From NCBI GenBank assembly GCA_031841125.1, contig CM063109.1, positions 8,160,321 to 8,224,320 of the forward strand: a stretch of 64,000 nt of DNA, read 5' to 3'. The translations under genes and the position numbers were made by a program. Shown one piece after another: positions 35,671 through 46,499 of this stretch (its first letter is position 1; each line of letters opens with the position of its first letter). The notes below the pieces were generated by a model. It made no database searches and was not told the DNA's origin. It saw only the letters and a list, made by a program, of their open reading frames with translations. This DNA is from Acanthococcus lagerstroemiae. Taxonomy: Eukaryota > Arthropoda > Insecta > Hemiptera > Eriococcidae.

Positions 35671-36481
35671 GTGTCGCCGGCAGATGGCAGCATAATCAAC
35701 GCAGGCATCGTGAACTCCTGTAACGTCGAGCAAATCAAAGGCGTTACGTACACGATCAAGACTTTCCTGGGCGAGCCGTCTTGGAACGCAGAAGACTCAG
35801 CCGTGGGCGATGGCGGCCATACCCCGGCTCTGGTCTCGAACGCCGTGTCCGGCGGCGACCAGCTAACCTCCTCGCCTTCGTTGTGTGACAAGGCGGTGAA
35901 AACGTCATCGAAATACCTGAAATACCGTAACTCGGACAGCGTGATCAGTAAATTGGAAAACGAAGGATGTGAATTGTTGCATTTAGGTTTGCAGGACGGT
36001 TACCAGTGCGGTAACAAGATCAGCGCGAACTTCAGATACGATTCGCGTATGCTCGGCTGGCTGGTTTTCTATTTTCAGTTCTGCATCAAGGACCTGCTGA
36101 TCAATTCGTTTTACTTCGGCTTTCAAATCATCTACGGTATCAAGTCGTCGATCGTGCTGAGCAACGGCAAAATCTTGAAGGGCGCCAGTTTTCTGCGCTC
36201 GCAGTTCAGCTTCTCGAGCGGCTCGTCGTCGGTGTTCAAGACGCAGATCGACGCGACGACGGACGCCGGACTGGCCTACGATACGGACAGCGGCGACAGC
36301 GACAGCGACGATGAGAACGTGGATACATGCTACGATCCGGACTGGAAGGAGTACAAGAGGAAGCTGCTGCATAATAAGGATAACGAGCTGTATCAGTTCG
36401 TCGTGTATTTGGCGCCCGGCGATTACCATCGGTTCCACTCTCCGGCTGATTTGAAGATCAAATTTAGGAGACATTTTCAAG
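35671..36481 (+). CDS. PISD: PISD exon: catalytic core with a large internal insertion
   Basis: The acceptor is gtttcag, ending at 35670; the donor is gtgaga at 36482 (phase 1). Of 270 complete codons, residues 1-34 carry VSPADG (Asp at residue 5, the conserved SP-x-DG aspartate) and [16 protein letters not shown]. Residues 238-270 carry [21 protein letters not shown], with the two conserved histidines, then RRHFQ. Between them lie about 203 residues, where human PISD as I recall it has about 28. The extra part includes a hydrophobic patch ([15 protein letters not shown] and [10 protein letters not shown], near residues 129-155) and an acidic repeat ([11 protein letters not shown], near residues 210-220). 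It has the same GC-rich coding composition as the conserved ends, with no stop codon and no convincing splice pair, so I read it as translated. Confidence 0.93.
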
Positions 36482-36559
36482 GTGAGACATCGGGTTGGAT
36501 TTTGGAAATTTATTGTATTTGGACGTTGTGAGGAGTGCAAATTCGTCAAATCGAAATTC

Positions 36560-37058
36560 TTTCAGTAGCGGATTTAGGAAACAGTCCTCAGAGGCGTAAT
36601 TCAGAATGTATTGTGATGATACATTCCTTAGTTTCTCAACTAGTAGGTTTCGTCTTTCGACTTTCTCTCCTGTACCAGTATTTTCATTTCTGAGATGGAT
36701 TTGCACTTTGTGTCCTTCATTTGCTCTTCATAGCTCATTCTTTGCCTTCCTTTCCAGTTGTCTCCCTCAACCAGTCCCTCTAGTAGTAATAACAATATCC
36801 CTGAATGTACATGTCAAAGGCTTATATCCTTTTTCTTTCTTGTGTTCCTATTGGAGAAATCTCAGTCTATCTTCCACATCTATATTTGCACTAAAATGTC
36901 TCTTTTCTTCGTGGGGGGGGGGGCTCTCTTAGCTTGTTCTATTTTGCTCTTTATTTCTATTTTATTTCTTCCATGTTTCATTATTAGACTACCTAAATAT
37001 TTTGATTCCTTTACCTCCTTAATGTTTTACCTCCTCCTTCCATATTCATTGAATTTTT
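36560..37058 (-). pseudogene. 3' part of an RTE/CR1-like LINE
   Basis: Reading the minus strand from about 37030, the frame gives KEVKESKYLGSLIM and then NKIEIKSKIEQAKRA. This is the characteristic V-K-x-x-KYLGS-x-I...EI-x-x-RI-x-x-A-x-x-A block that follows the RT core of such LINEs. A G-run (36909-36918) then breaks the frame; the rest (KGRQRMSYEEQMKDTK) is the typical basic tail. It is probably the same broad family as the fragment at 1-1350. It sits in PISD intron 3 just after exon 3. Confidence 0.7.
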
Positions 37059-37372
37059 AGGGTGTCTACCAGTCCCGGTAAACTCCGAAATCTTGGAAAG
37101 TCCCGAATTTCACAAATAGGGGCCGGAAACCCAGAATACCCTGGGAATTTGTCTTAATGACCCTGGAAAAACTATCTAAGATGTATTAGTTTTTTCTGTG
37201 AATTAGAAAATCAAATATTGCGAGAAAATTGATTTGATTAGATATGTCCGTCGCTAAATTTGAAGAAGGAATTAGAGGAAAATATTTTCCCAGAAAAATT
37301 CTGGGTAGGTCCCCGAAATGTTCCGAAAATCCCGGATTTTTATTTTACGGTTTTGGTATACACCTTGAAAAT
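37059..37372. mobile_element. GGGTGTCTACC-type MITE, about 314 bp
   Basis: Left end AGGGTGTCTACCAGTCCCGG; right end CGGTTTTGGTATACACCTT, an imperfect inverted partner. Inside are CCCGAAAT/CCCGGAATT words common to this family. Confidence 0.55.
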
Positions 37373-37389
37373 CTGAAACCAATATAACC

Positions 37390-37905
37390 TTGGCCCTTTT
37401 GAACTTGATGAATTTTCTCAATTTCCGCCACCCTCTCCCGAATAGATCAGTTTCTAAGATTAAGTCATATTGATGTCAGCATCGAATTCAACGACCTTGA
37501 AAACCTTGTGATTAGAAGATACCTGTATGGCATTTTAGGTAGTCATTAGCGTCCTCTACTGGTTCCACAGTTCAAATAAGGGTCAATCTGATACCAGATG
37601 TAAGCTTAACAAACTTCAATACCTCTGAAACGACATCCGTGTTGTATTTTTCAAATTCTTCCATTTCTGCCTGAGACTCCACTCCCAGATAGCTCAGTTT
37701 TTAAAACTGAGTCAAACTGATTTCAAAATCGAATTTTACTACCTTGAAAACCTATGATTATATACCCATATTGTAGTTTGGAGCAGTTTGATCATCAGTC
37801 TCCTCCCCTAGTGGTAGTAGCGTGTTTTCAGTTGGGTGGTCAAATTGATATCGAAATTGAATTCAATTCCACGATCTCGAAATAATTCCTTAGATGAAGC
37901 CTTGA
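37390..37905. repeat. Diverged tandem repeat, about four units of 130 bp
   Basis: Repeated blocks: TAG(A/C)TCAGTTT(C/T)TAA, GAGTCAAACTGAT and TC(A/G)AATT(C/T)A(A/C)C(G/T)ACCTTGAAAACCT. Same family style as 30588-31095. Confidence 0.6.
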
Positions 37906-38169
37906 TTTCATTATTTTTACCAATAGAAACTCTATTACTTGCACATAAAACACACACGTACACATTTTGAGATTCGCGATTACCGAAGAAAGGGGGAAGG
38001 AAAAAATTTCAGGGATGGGTATATGTGGATGCATGAAAATGGTGCAGGTGTAATAAGCATCCACGCTGCTCCAACAACTCAGTACGACTGAAGAAATGTC
38101 CATAATTTCACTATTCCTACCCTAAAGCTTGTGTTTAAGTATAATAATTTTGAACTCGCAATTTACGAG

Positions 38170-38462
38170 TTTTGTGCGGGGGGGGGGGGAGGGTTGTACT
38201 GGTACCAGAAAACATAGAGAGCCAATTTTACAGAGATTTGGTATGATATAGGACTGTTTTTGTTTGAAAACATTTCATAAAATTAATAGTTTTCGAAATT
38301 TTCAAGTAAAACCTTTTTTTGGAGGAGGGGAGGGGGTTACAAAGTTTAAAAAGTCAATTTTACAATGATTCTGTATGGAATGTTTTTGTTTGAAAATATT
38401 TTCCATAAAATTGGTAGTTACGAAATTTTTAAGTGAACCTTTTCGGGGAAGGGGGGAGGGTA
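38170..38462. repeat. Two tandem units of about 130 bp with G-runs
   Basis: GGAGGGGAGGG-type heads are each followed by CAATTTTACA(G/A)(A/T)GAT and TTTTTGTTTGAAAA(C/T)ATTT. Units start near 38177 and 38322. Confidence 0.6.
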
Positions 38463-39175
38463 TTAAACCTTTTGAAGCTGATTAGCAAGCCTGGTGAGAG
38501 GTGAGAGTTGCAACTGTTTCCGTGTTTCCAACTTGAAGAAGAAGAAGAAAAAAAACATTGCATTTAATTTTTTGCAAGACTGAACTGTTAGGATATCATC
38601 TTCAGATACAGTGTGACTGTGACTCTGGTATGCGTTAGTGACGTTAACCGTAAATGAGACGGAGTATGGGGTGTGTCCTTGTCCCCCCCCCCCCCGAGCT
38701 AGACAAGACCAAGAGAAAAGTAAAATAATTTTAGAGGTTGTCAACTAACATTTTTCCTTAGACGTTTCTCTTTGTTTTACTTACTTGTCCAGTCGAAATG
38801 TGAGCAAAATTTTATAGTTGCGCCTCTGATTTCATCTACAATATATAGATACTTTTCCTACTCCCCCCCCCCTTCCCAAAATGAGAATTTCCTCTTTCCG
38901 CTACGAGATTTGGTAACACTGTCATTTCTGAAGCATTTTCAATTTTATTTTTCTCCGAGAAGAGGCAGTTGATTACCTCAGTTTCTTCTTCGGTGTATCT
39001 GCGCCCCGGGTATCTTCGCGCGCACGCGTAGTGGATTGAATAACGAATCAAAATGGGCGGTGATTTGGGAACTCGAAAAACCGTAGCTTGATATGTGGAG
39101 AAGGAGGCACTATTACTGCTACGAAAATTCTAATCGAATTATTGACTATCGGAAAATGCGTGTCTGTGTTGACAG
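38463..39175. other. PISD intron 3, last part; no gene
   Basis: Contains poly-C runs near 38683 and 38863. No supported coding frame before the exon 4 acceptor. Confidence 0.4.
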
Positions 39176-39336
39176 GTGAACTGCTGAGTGTACACCCTAA
39201 AGTGGCGAAATGGATCCCGGAGCTGTTCAGTTTGAACGAAAGAGCTGTCTACGTCGGGGAGTGGCAGCACGGCTTCTTCTCACTGGTGGCTGTCGGCGCA
39301 ACAAATGTGGGGTCTATTAAAGTGCATTCTGATAAG
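39176..39336 (+). CDS. PISD: PISD exon: GEWxHGFFS / VGATNVGSI core
   Basis: The acceptor is gttgacag, ending at 39175; the donor is gtaagc at 39337 (phase 0). The last base of exon 3 (g) plus gt completes the glycine of HFQ-G. The exon then reads [38 protein letters not shown] and KVHSDK. These are the most conserved motifs of type I PISD: an L-x-S-V-N/H-P block, LF-x-x-NERV, and the [15 protein letters not shown] strand. Length and order match the family with no gap. Confidence 0.96.
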
Positions 39337-39550
39337 GTAAGCTAACTCCGCAGATCTCTTGCTGTAAACATTTTCCAAAGCCCTAAGAAAAATATTGTAA
39401 CGGAATTTGCACTGAAAAACGCACGAAAATACGTAATAACGACTTTAATTCCACACTAATATAGCACAACTCAAAACAGTTGCTAAATCGCTTTGAAAAC
39501 GCACGATTTAGTGCATACAAAACTAGACCGCACGGCGACGGCCAGCGACC

Positions 39551-40555
39551 TTTATACAGGGTTATGCAAGTCAACACGCACCATTGGGATTTAAACTTAG
39601 AGTTTCAAGTGTTGGCAGCCTTGCGATGTGTGTGAGTGATCACGTATGATTTACTGTAAACGTATAGCAAACTTCAACTATCATTAAGTCGATTAGAAAT
39701 TCATTTTCAAGGAAAATTTGTCCTAAATTCGACTGCATCGTCACCAAAAAATTAAATTATAATCAGTTCTACTGGGAGAATAATTTTTAATAGGTTTTTT
39801 ACCCTACTGAAGATAGCAGTGTTTCTATTTGATAGTACACATGATCACTCACTCATTTTCAACCCGCTAATACCCACGCAGGTAATTTTACAACGTACTC
39901 TAGTGCAGGTTTAAATCCCAATAGGAAAACGCCGCTTGGTGCGTGTTGATGAAGCCGGCACAGGATGCCCGTATATTCAAATTAAAACGCAACATTACTC
40001 TGGGCCGTGTGGCGCTGTTACAGACAAACAGAAAATGCAACGAAAAATTATTCGGGGAAAAACCCCGATAATTTCCAAAGCATTTCTTAAGAAATTTTCA
40101 AGAAAAATTCCTTTAATGTTCGAAGAAAAAACCCGAGGAAGCTTATCGAAAATTAAGGAAAAATTTCCGATCATTTTCAAAGAATTTCATCGGACTTCAT
40201 TGCAAAAATCTCCGATTATTTTGGGAGAATTTTTTGGAGATTTTAGGGCGAATCTGCAATCATGCCAAAGGATGTTATTGGAAATTACTGAGAAGTTCCT
40301 CTGATGATTTTTAAAGGGTTTCTTCATAAGATGATTTCCAGAGATTTTCATAGGAAATCTTTGGGATAAATTACCGATAATTTCAGAAGAATTTCATTAC
40401 AAAAGTTCGAGAGAAATCCGAACATTTTCGAAGAATTTTATCGGAAATTTTTAGAGAAAATTTCCAGTATTTTCCAACAAATTCATCAAAATGCTTTGAG
40501 AAAATTTTCCGATAATTTTTGAAATTCGGTGAAAAACTCCATCAGTTTTTGAAAT
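39551..40555 (+). repeat. ATACAGGGTTAT repeat unit with degenerate CCGATAATTTC array
   Basis: From ATACAGGGTTATGCAAGTC (about 39554), interrupted by a MITE at 39587-39918, it resumes at 39930 and runs through AAACGCAACATTACTCTG and CAGAAAATGCAACG into an array of AAATTTCCGATNATTTTCAAAGAATTTC words that ends about 40555. The head matches the inverted 11095-11243 end of the 9.7-11.2 kb array. Confidence 0.7.
39587..39918. mobile_element. GGGATTTAAAC MITE, copy 1, 332 bp
   Basis: The ends are GGGATTTAAAC and GTTTAAATCCC. The body matches 44666-44970 in reverse (GTGATCACGTATGATTTACTG, AACTTCAACTATCATTAAGT, CCAAAAAATTAAATTATAAT). It interrupts the preceding repeat. Confidence 0.8.
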
Positions 40556-41056
40556 GGTGGTGGAGAAACCACCTGTCGGGAGTTCGAGCGGCTCCTCTTC
40601 CACCCACCTTTCCTTACTGAGAAGTTTTTGCAGGCGCGCTGTCTCTGGTATCTTTTCTATAGATTCGCAGAAACGTCTCCACCCCTCTGTTTTAGCTTGC
40701 TTAACCGCCTTTTTATATGCTTTTTGAGCCTCATGATATAATTCTCAGTAAGCCGATGTATTATTTTTCTGTGCAGCCCTCAGCCTTCTTCGAGTGTCTT
40801 TCCTACGTTTCTCCAACTCTGCTGTCCACCAGATGGTTTTGCGTAATTTTATTATCTTAGGCTCACAGTTCTTTTCGTAGGCGTCCCTGAGTGCACCATC
40901 CAATATGTTGGCTTGTGCTTCCAGGTCGTCTACGTTCTGAATCCGTTGCCAGTTGTAACTTGTCAGTCTTTCTAAGTCATTTTTAAAGCCTCCCCAGTTT
41001 GTTTTCCTAGGGTTCCTAATAGCTCTTTGTTCCTCCTTAGGTGCCCGGATCTGGTA

Positions 41057-41713
41057 TTAGATGTATCGGCAATCCGATAAATACGGTTCGTCCAGCACTC
41101 TCCATCCCTGGACTCGGTCCCTAAGTTTGGAATTACAGAGTGTTATGTCTATAACTTCTTGCCTTACTTTTGTCACGAACGTTGGTTTGCTTCCCTCATT
41201 TAGAACCAGCAGATCCTGTGTCGCAAGGTAGTCTACTAGCCCTTTCCCTCTCAGATGTGTGCCTGTACTCCCCCAAATAGTATGGTGCGAGTTGGCATCG
41301 CATACAACAAGAAGGTTCAGCTTTTTCCTCACATAGTATTCCACCAGTTCCCTGAGCTCATCAGTTGGGGGAGGGTCCCGAGAGTCGGATGGAAAATATG
41401 CTGAGCATATCACTATCTTCTTCTTGTTCCCTCCCTTCTCATATTCCAAAATGGCCGCCACAAGATCCCGTAGGGTAAATCCCGGTATTGCTGTGCAGCT
41501 CACTTGATATGTAAATATCGCTGCACGTGGTCTTCCTGCATTTTTTGCATAAATGAGGTGCCCCTGGGCCATCTGTATGCCTCTCACTTGTTCCCGATGA
41601 TACCATGGTTCCTGTAACAGGCATATATTTGTTTGCCCCTTTTGCAGCCTCCTGCTCAGTAGGTAACAGACTGCTTTGCATTGGTGCAGATTAATTTGCA
41701 ATACCCTTATCAT
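41057..41713 (-). pseudogene. R1-like LINE ORF2 N-terminus: apurinic-type endonuclease
   Basis: 218 codons cover an almost complete endonuclease/exonuclease/phosphatase domain, which in living elements nicks the target DNA to start reverse transcription. Motifs in order: LQINLHQCKAV (residues 5-15), LLQEPW (metal-binding Glu), RAAIFTY, CDANSHHTIWGS (catalytic Asp and Asn region), VIDITLCN, and a final LSDCRYI. In active enzymes the last motif is S-D-H; here the catalytic His is Cys. A stop follows at once, and the linker resumes in another frame at about 41040. Inactive by both changes. Confidence 0.85.
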
Positions 41714-41740
41714 TCCGTGTATAGCTTTTCTCTGTTGTCC

Positions 41741-42770
41741 TCAGACTGACACCTTGACATCAACCAGGCAGTCCAGGAAAAACAGCTTGTTGCCCTTTCT
41801 TCTCAGGTACTTCACTGACTCCTCGCCGATACCCCCCGCCAGAAGTGTACCTTTCGGTTCCTCCGTGCAATGGGCAACGTACCAGGACCCAGCAGACAGC
41901 CCCTGATTTTGTAGCTCCAGCCTCTTTCGGAGCACTTGCGCTGTTCGCCCACTCGTAGGCAGCCAGACCGACGCGCTGGTCAGCTTCGGCAGACCCTCCC
42001 AGAGTGCGACTTTGGGAGTTTCCTCCCCCAGTCGCACTCCGCTGGTGAGCCCCGCCAAGAAGCATTCCCGGCTCGTCTGGTCCGTGCATACCACCTGTAG
42101 TGTCCCTTGATACAGCGTTATTTGTTTGATGTTCGGTAACGCCGTTTCCAGTTGTTCCCTAAGCATCTCACGAATAACGCCTTTGGCGTCCTTTGCTTCC
42201 TCGGCCGTTAGAGTGGTCTTCGGGTAGCCGTCCCGAATGATAGCCACCTTATGTCCCTCCTACATAGGTCGTCGTCCTACTCTTCTTCGGCAGTGCCTTC
42301 TCGGGTCCCGTCGACGGAGTTTCCCGCGGTCTCTTGCCTGACAATGGAGTTCCCGCAGAGGTTCCCTTTTCAGGTGTGCCCTCCTTGGATCCTCCACCGT
42401 CCTCCTGCTATCTCCGCTTCTCACGCTGCGCCTTCCTTTTCTGCGCTCCTGTACGTTTTCTCCTTTCCTCTTCTGTTGTTTTGGCGACGGATCCCTGGTT
42501 CACTGGTCCGCCTGCTTGTGTCTCTGCTTCACCCGATCCACCCGTAGATGTCTCCGGTTCCGCTGGTCCACCCGTGGGTGTCCCTGGTTCCCTGGTCTCC
42601 GTCTCCAGCTTCTCGCCCAGTGTCACTCGGTCCATCACTTCTGACATCCCTTCCGCTGCACGCTTCTCTCCAGCGTCCCTGCGGGTCCAGCTTTCGCCAG
42701 CCCCAGCTGGTCCGCGTTCCTTACTTAAAAAAAAACAAAACAGATTTTGGTCCCTCCATGTGGTTTCCAC
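41741..42770 (-). pseudogene. R1-like LINE ORF1 (gag-like), frameshifted
   Basis: The N-terminal part (42770-42408) is a charged Thr/Pro/Gly/Glu-rich segment. The C-terminal part (42247-41741, 168 codons) starts AIIRDGYPKTTLTAEEAKDAK and resembles, from memory, the DUF4780-type domain found in insect retroelement proteins. A one-base frame change in the GGAGGGACATAAG tract near 42258 separates the parts; another break lies near 42408. I saw no CCHC zinc knuckles. It ends 27 bases before the endonuclease frame, as expected for a two-ORF LINE. Confidence 0.7.
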
Positions 42771-44391
42771 GAGTACCGGAGAAATATATCGTTCACCGTG
42801 GCAGAGCTCCGAGTACCACGCGGCAAGCTTACTTACTGAGGGAGGTCAGCCGCTATCCCTCAGGTTCCTATTCATCCCTTCGGCATAGGTAACACCAACC
42901 TTGGGATTGGGCCCGTAGCTGTACTGAGATACAGGCTATGGAAAGAAGGGGGTAGGCAACTCATCGTCTGTCGTACACGGGTCACTCGACGCTGGTGACG
43001 GCCCGCACTGCTACATACCCGATTTTGAGAGGGGAGCAGCTTTGCCGTCTATGCCACACGACCATTCTGACTTTTCGTCGTCGGGTCTTTATTTCGCATC
43101 CAACGTCGGGTTCCCCGCCTAGCGCACAGATTCCAAACGGTGGACGTACTTAACTATAGGGACTGAAAGAAGTTCAGACACTAGCGTAAGGTCCTCGGGT
43201 GCGCCACACCCGTACTTGCCAGCTGCAAGCCCTTGAGGTAGGGATACTATAGTTACACACAGGTATAATGAGCCGCCATTTTGATTCGCACCGCGCCCGT
43301 CTATTCGGAATTGACTACGCGGCAGGGACTGAAAGCTAGCTAATAGCCAATAGCTAATAGCTGATAGCTTTAACATTTTCCTCTAAGCTGATAGCTAGCT
43401 AAAAGCTATTGAAAATCTGCACATTAAGCAATAGCCAGCTAATAGCCGACATTTGAATGGCTTTTCGGGCTTTCTGTGATTTTTTTGACGTTATCAATAC
43501 TGTCTTTGGAAAAGGTACATAAAATCAGGTGAGATAAGCCGAGGGAAAACCATCGCGTTCAAATTTCAAAATGTCAAAATATGGGTGTGTGTATGTGTAT
43601 GTCAAGAAGTCATCAAGTATAGTGTATGTATGTTCGAACTTCAAAGTGTGTTCTATCCAGCAAGTGTTATTTATTTAGTATTCACCGGTTTCATTTGATG
43701 TAAGCGTAACCAGGGCTGGAATAACTGAATCGTTTCGTTGTGGTACTCGTTATAACGTAACGTTCCGGTATTGTTACTGTTATGATAACGTTATGGCAAA
43801 CTTTCTCGTTATGGTAGTAACGGTTACATAACGTTATAATGGTTCACCATCCCCTCCCTTTGTAAATTTCCTTTTTTAATTTTTAATAATTCCTTGTTTT
43901 GTGACAAAGCTATAACCTAAAAAGTGAAAAGGTTTTTTTTTTCCAACTTTTTTTGTCGATCTGTTTCACAATTTTAATTTTACATTTTTGGGACAAAGTT
44001 CAGAATCAAAATTACAATTCAGACCGTTCAGAGACAAAATTCAATTCTGCGGTTCATAACATAAATTTTATGTTGGTATTGGTTGGTACAGTAGTACTAG
44101 TTAACTAGTAAGATCTATGATTTTAACAGAATACAGAAATCAAAATATCAATCAGAATTTAGAATATTAGAAATTATTTAGAACATTAAAACAAGTATTC
44201 AAGTTTATTTTGTTTATTTTTATTATACATATAAAAAAAGTAAGAAACAAAAAGAACACAAAGGGGTTATTTAATAGATAGGTACCCACTAAAAAAAAAA
44301 AAGTTTTCAATCTGCATGACTATGAAAATAGACATTGTAATTAATTTTAACTTAAGAATCATAACAAATATGGACTTAATCACCCAATCAC

Positions 44392-45296
44392 CAGTGTTGT
44401 TAGACAAAACGATTTTTTGTCATTTTGTCGGACAAGCATTTCACTTTTTTTTTATGTCATGAGTTTTGTCATGTTTGGAGTTTTGTCATTTTGTTTTTTC
44501 ATAATTTTGTTATGTCATGACAAAATTATTTTGTTATTTTGTTTTGTCATTTTGTCATATCCACAAATTTTCAGGTATTTTACTATTTTTACATACAATC
44601 CAATCCTACCAATCACCAATGATATTTTAACAAAGGTTGCATACTTGGAGGCTTAAAAAGAAATTGGGATTTAAACCTGCACTAGAGTGCACTGCAAAAT
44701 TGCCTGCGCGGTGCGCGGTTGTTAGCGGGTGAAAATGAGTGAGTGACCATGTTGTGTACTTTCAAATAGAAACACTGCTATCGTTAGTAGGGTAAAAAAA
44801 CAAGTAAAAATTATTCTGCCAGTACGCCAGTAGAACTGATTATAATTTAATTTTTTGGTGATGATGCAGTCGAATTTAGGACAAATTTTCTTTGAAAGTG
44901 AATTTCGAATCGACTTAATGATAGTTGAAGTTTGCTACACGCTTCCAGTAAATCATACGTGATCACTCCTCTGGCTTGGGTTGACTTCTTAAGTTTTGAC
45001 TGATGGCTGATAGCTGATCACTTCTTTAACAAAAAGTGTCTGAGATAAAGGACCTAATGCATAGGTTGGTTTAGATACATTTTCTAAGACACTAATTTCA
45101 TGTTCTTCTAGTCTTTCTTGATCCTTGTTCTTTTCCACCAACGTAATATTGGAATGACAAAATGTAATGACAAAATTGTTATGTCATTTCCATTTTGTCA
45201 TATGACAAAACTGAGAAATGGTTTTGTCATTATGACAAAATTCCTGAAATTCAACCGTCATTTTGTCATTTTGTTTTGTTATGTCTAACAACACTG
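44392..45296. mobile_element. hAT-like MITE (CAGTGTTGTTAGAC), 905 bp, exact 8-bp duplication
   Basis: The ends are CAGTGTTGTTAGACA and TGTCTAACAACACTG. CCAATCAC flanks both sides (44384-44391, 45297-45304). The interior is mostly TTTTGTCATTTTGTCA words near both ends. A GGGATTTAAAC MITE lies inside at about 44666. Confidence 0.92.
44666..44975. mobile_element. GGGATTTAAAC MITE, copy 2
   Basis: Starts GGGATTTAAACCTGCACTAG and continues as the reverse complement of 39587-39918 down to GATCACTCC. The far terminus is degraded. It is nested in the 44392 element, the innermost layer of the stack. A third, partial copy end (CTCTAGTGCAGGTTAAAACCC) lies at 46229-46250. Confidence 0.75.
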
Positions 45297-45814
45297 CCAA
45301 TCACATCAGATTCTGATGTCTGTACAACTGGAAAATCATGAGAAATCTATAGTCTACTACTATGTTTGATCAACAAGAAAAAATTAATAAAGTTAGAATT
45401 GAAAATAGCTACAAGTACAAACCTTGGCGACTTCAATCTCAATTTTCAAACTGAAACAGCACTTGAGCACTGAAGAAGTGAAGATGCAAGATGATCATTA
45501 TTAATCAAACAATATCAACTTATTAGTCTTATCAACTCATTCAAAGGATGGACGGTTGGCAATTTCCAGATTTTTCAATTTTCAATATTTTTATTTTAAT
45601 GCAGTAAAATAACGAGAAAAATTGCATTTGTTACGATATCGTAACGAATTGTTAAACGTGATCAAATTACCGTAACGTAAACTTAACGCTTAAACGTTTT
45701 GTTCCGTTATGTAACCGTTACCGTAACCGTTACCAATAACGTGTTTCCAGCCCTGTGTAAAACTGTGATGAATACGGCCTTAAGGCGGAATGTACATGAT
45801 GTACATATGAAGAC

Positions 45815-46171
45815 CAGGGATGGCAAACGAAACCGTTTTTTTTTTCCGTTTCGTTATTTCGTTTCAATATTTTAAACAAAAATCAATCGTTATTTCGTTT
45901 CGTTTGTTTGCCATCCCTGCTATTTACTGAACTCACCCTGACTCAACTCACCCGGGAAAAGAAATGAAATTTCGATTACAGTAGGCTCGGCTTCTAGTAC
46001 CCGACCCTAGAAAGTGGTTGCAATAGGCTCGGCTACTAGTAGCCGATCCTAAAAATCACAAATCAGAAAACTAGGGATGGCAAACGAAACGTTTTTTTTT
46101 TTCGTTTCGTTATTTCGTTTCAATATTTTAGACAAAAATCAATCGTTATTTCGTTTCGTTTGCCATCCCTG
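45815..46171. mobile_element. Composite hAT-like MITE: two mini-palindromes at the ends
   Basis: ATGAAGAC flanks the whole unit exactly (45807-45814, 46172-46179). Each end is itself a palindromic unit of about 100 bp, from (CA/TA)GGGATGGCAAACGAAAC to GTTTGCCATCCCTG (45815-45919 and 46072-46171). Both contain TTTCGTTATTTCGTTTC words. The 150-bp centre contains a twice-repeated AGGCTCGGCT(T/A)CTAGTA block. Confidence 0.88.
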
Positions 46172-46326
46172 ATGAAGACATGATCACCCATTCATCCCCC
46201 CCTTGCTTACACCAGCACTGTTGATTTTGCAGCGCACTCTAGTGCAGGTTAAAACCCTAATTGATTACTGGTTACAATATAGCACACTTACCCTATTCAA
46301 AAATGCAGCAAGCTCATAGCCAATAG

Positions 46327-46499
46327 TAGGGCTCTATAGTTTCACCTGGGTATACTAAGCCGCCATTTTGGTTCATACTGCGCCCGTGGATGCCGAATCC
46401 GACTATGCGGAGCGTAACGCGTAGTCAATTCGGCATCGACGGGCGCAGTATGAACCAAAATGGTGGCTTAGTATACCCAGGTGAAACTATAGAGCCCTA
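46327..46499. mobile_element. Near-perfect palindromic MITE, 173 bp
   Basis: TAGGGCTCTATAGTTTCACC runs through GCCGCCATTTTGGTTCATAC into GCGCCCGT. It is mirrored by ACGGGCGCAGTATGAACCA ... GAGCCCTA, with a short central part of about 50 bases that is itself partly paired. The duplication CCAATAG (46320-46326, 46500-46506) is exact. Same family as 43239-46774 and a cousin of 24950-25102. Confidence 0.92.

Larger units (their letters stand above)
40556..43235 (-). mobile_element. R1-like LINE body (5' UTR, ORF1, endonuclease and linker), 3' truncated
   Basis: The minus strand reads in order: 5' UTR (43235-42880), ORF1 (about 42770-41741), endonuclease (41713-41057), then the post-endonuclease linker (41040-40560; NPRKTNWGGFK, IWWTAELEKRRKDTRRRLRAA). 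It stops before RT and abuts a degenerate tandem repeat. The missing 5' end continues at 46855-46782, on the far side of a nested insertion. Confidence 0.85.
43711..45755. mobile_element. hAT-like MITE (CAGGGCTGGAA), nested
   Basis: The ends are CAGGGCTGGAATAACTG and the inverted CAGGGCTGGAAACACG. The subterminal zones are made of GTAACGTTA/CGTTACCGTAAC words on both sides. The flanks AGCGTAAC and TGTAAAAC share only part of their bases, so the duplication is not clean. Another MITE (44392-45296) is nested inside. Confidence 0.78.

Noticed and set aside
35983..36549. 188-codon open frame on the minus strand opposite PISD exon 3
   Set aside because: It is the antisense shadow of a GC-rich coding exon. 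The plus strand has conserved motifs at both ends; the minus frame has none.
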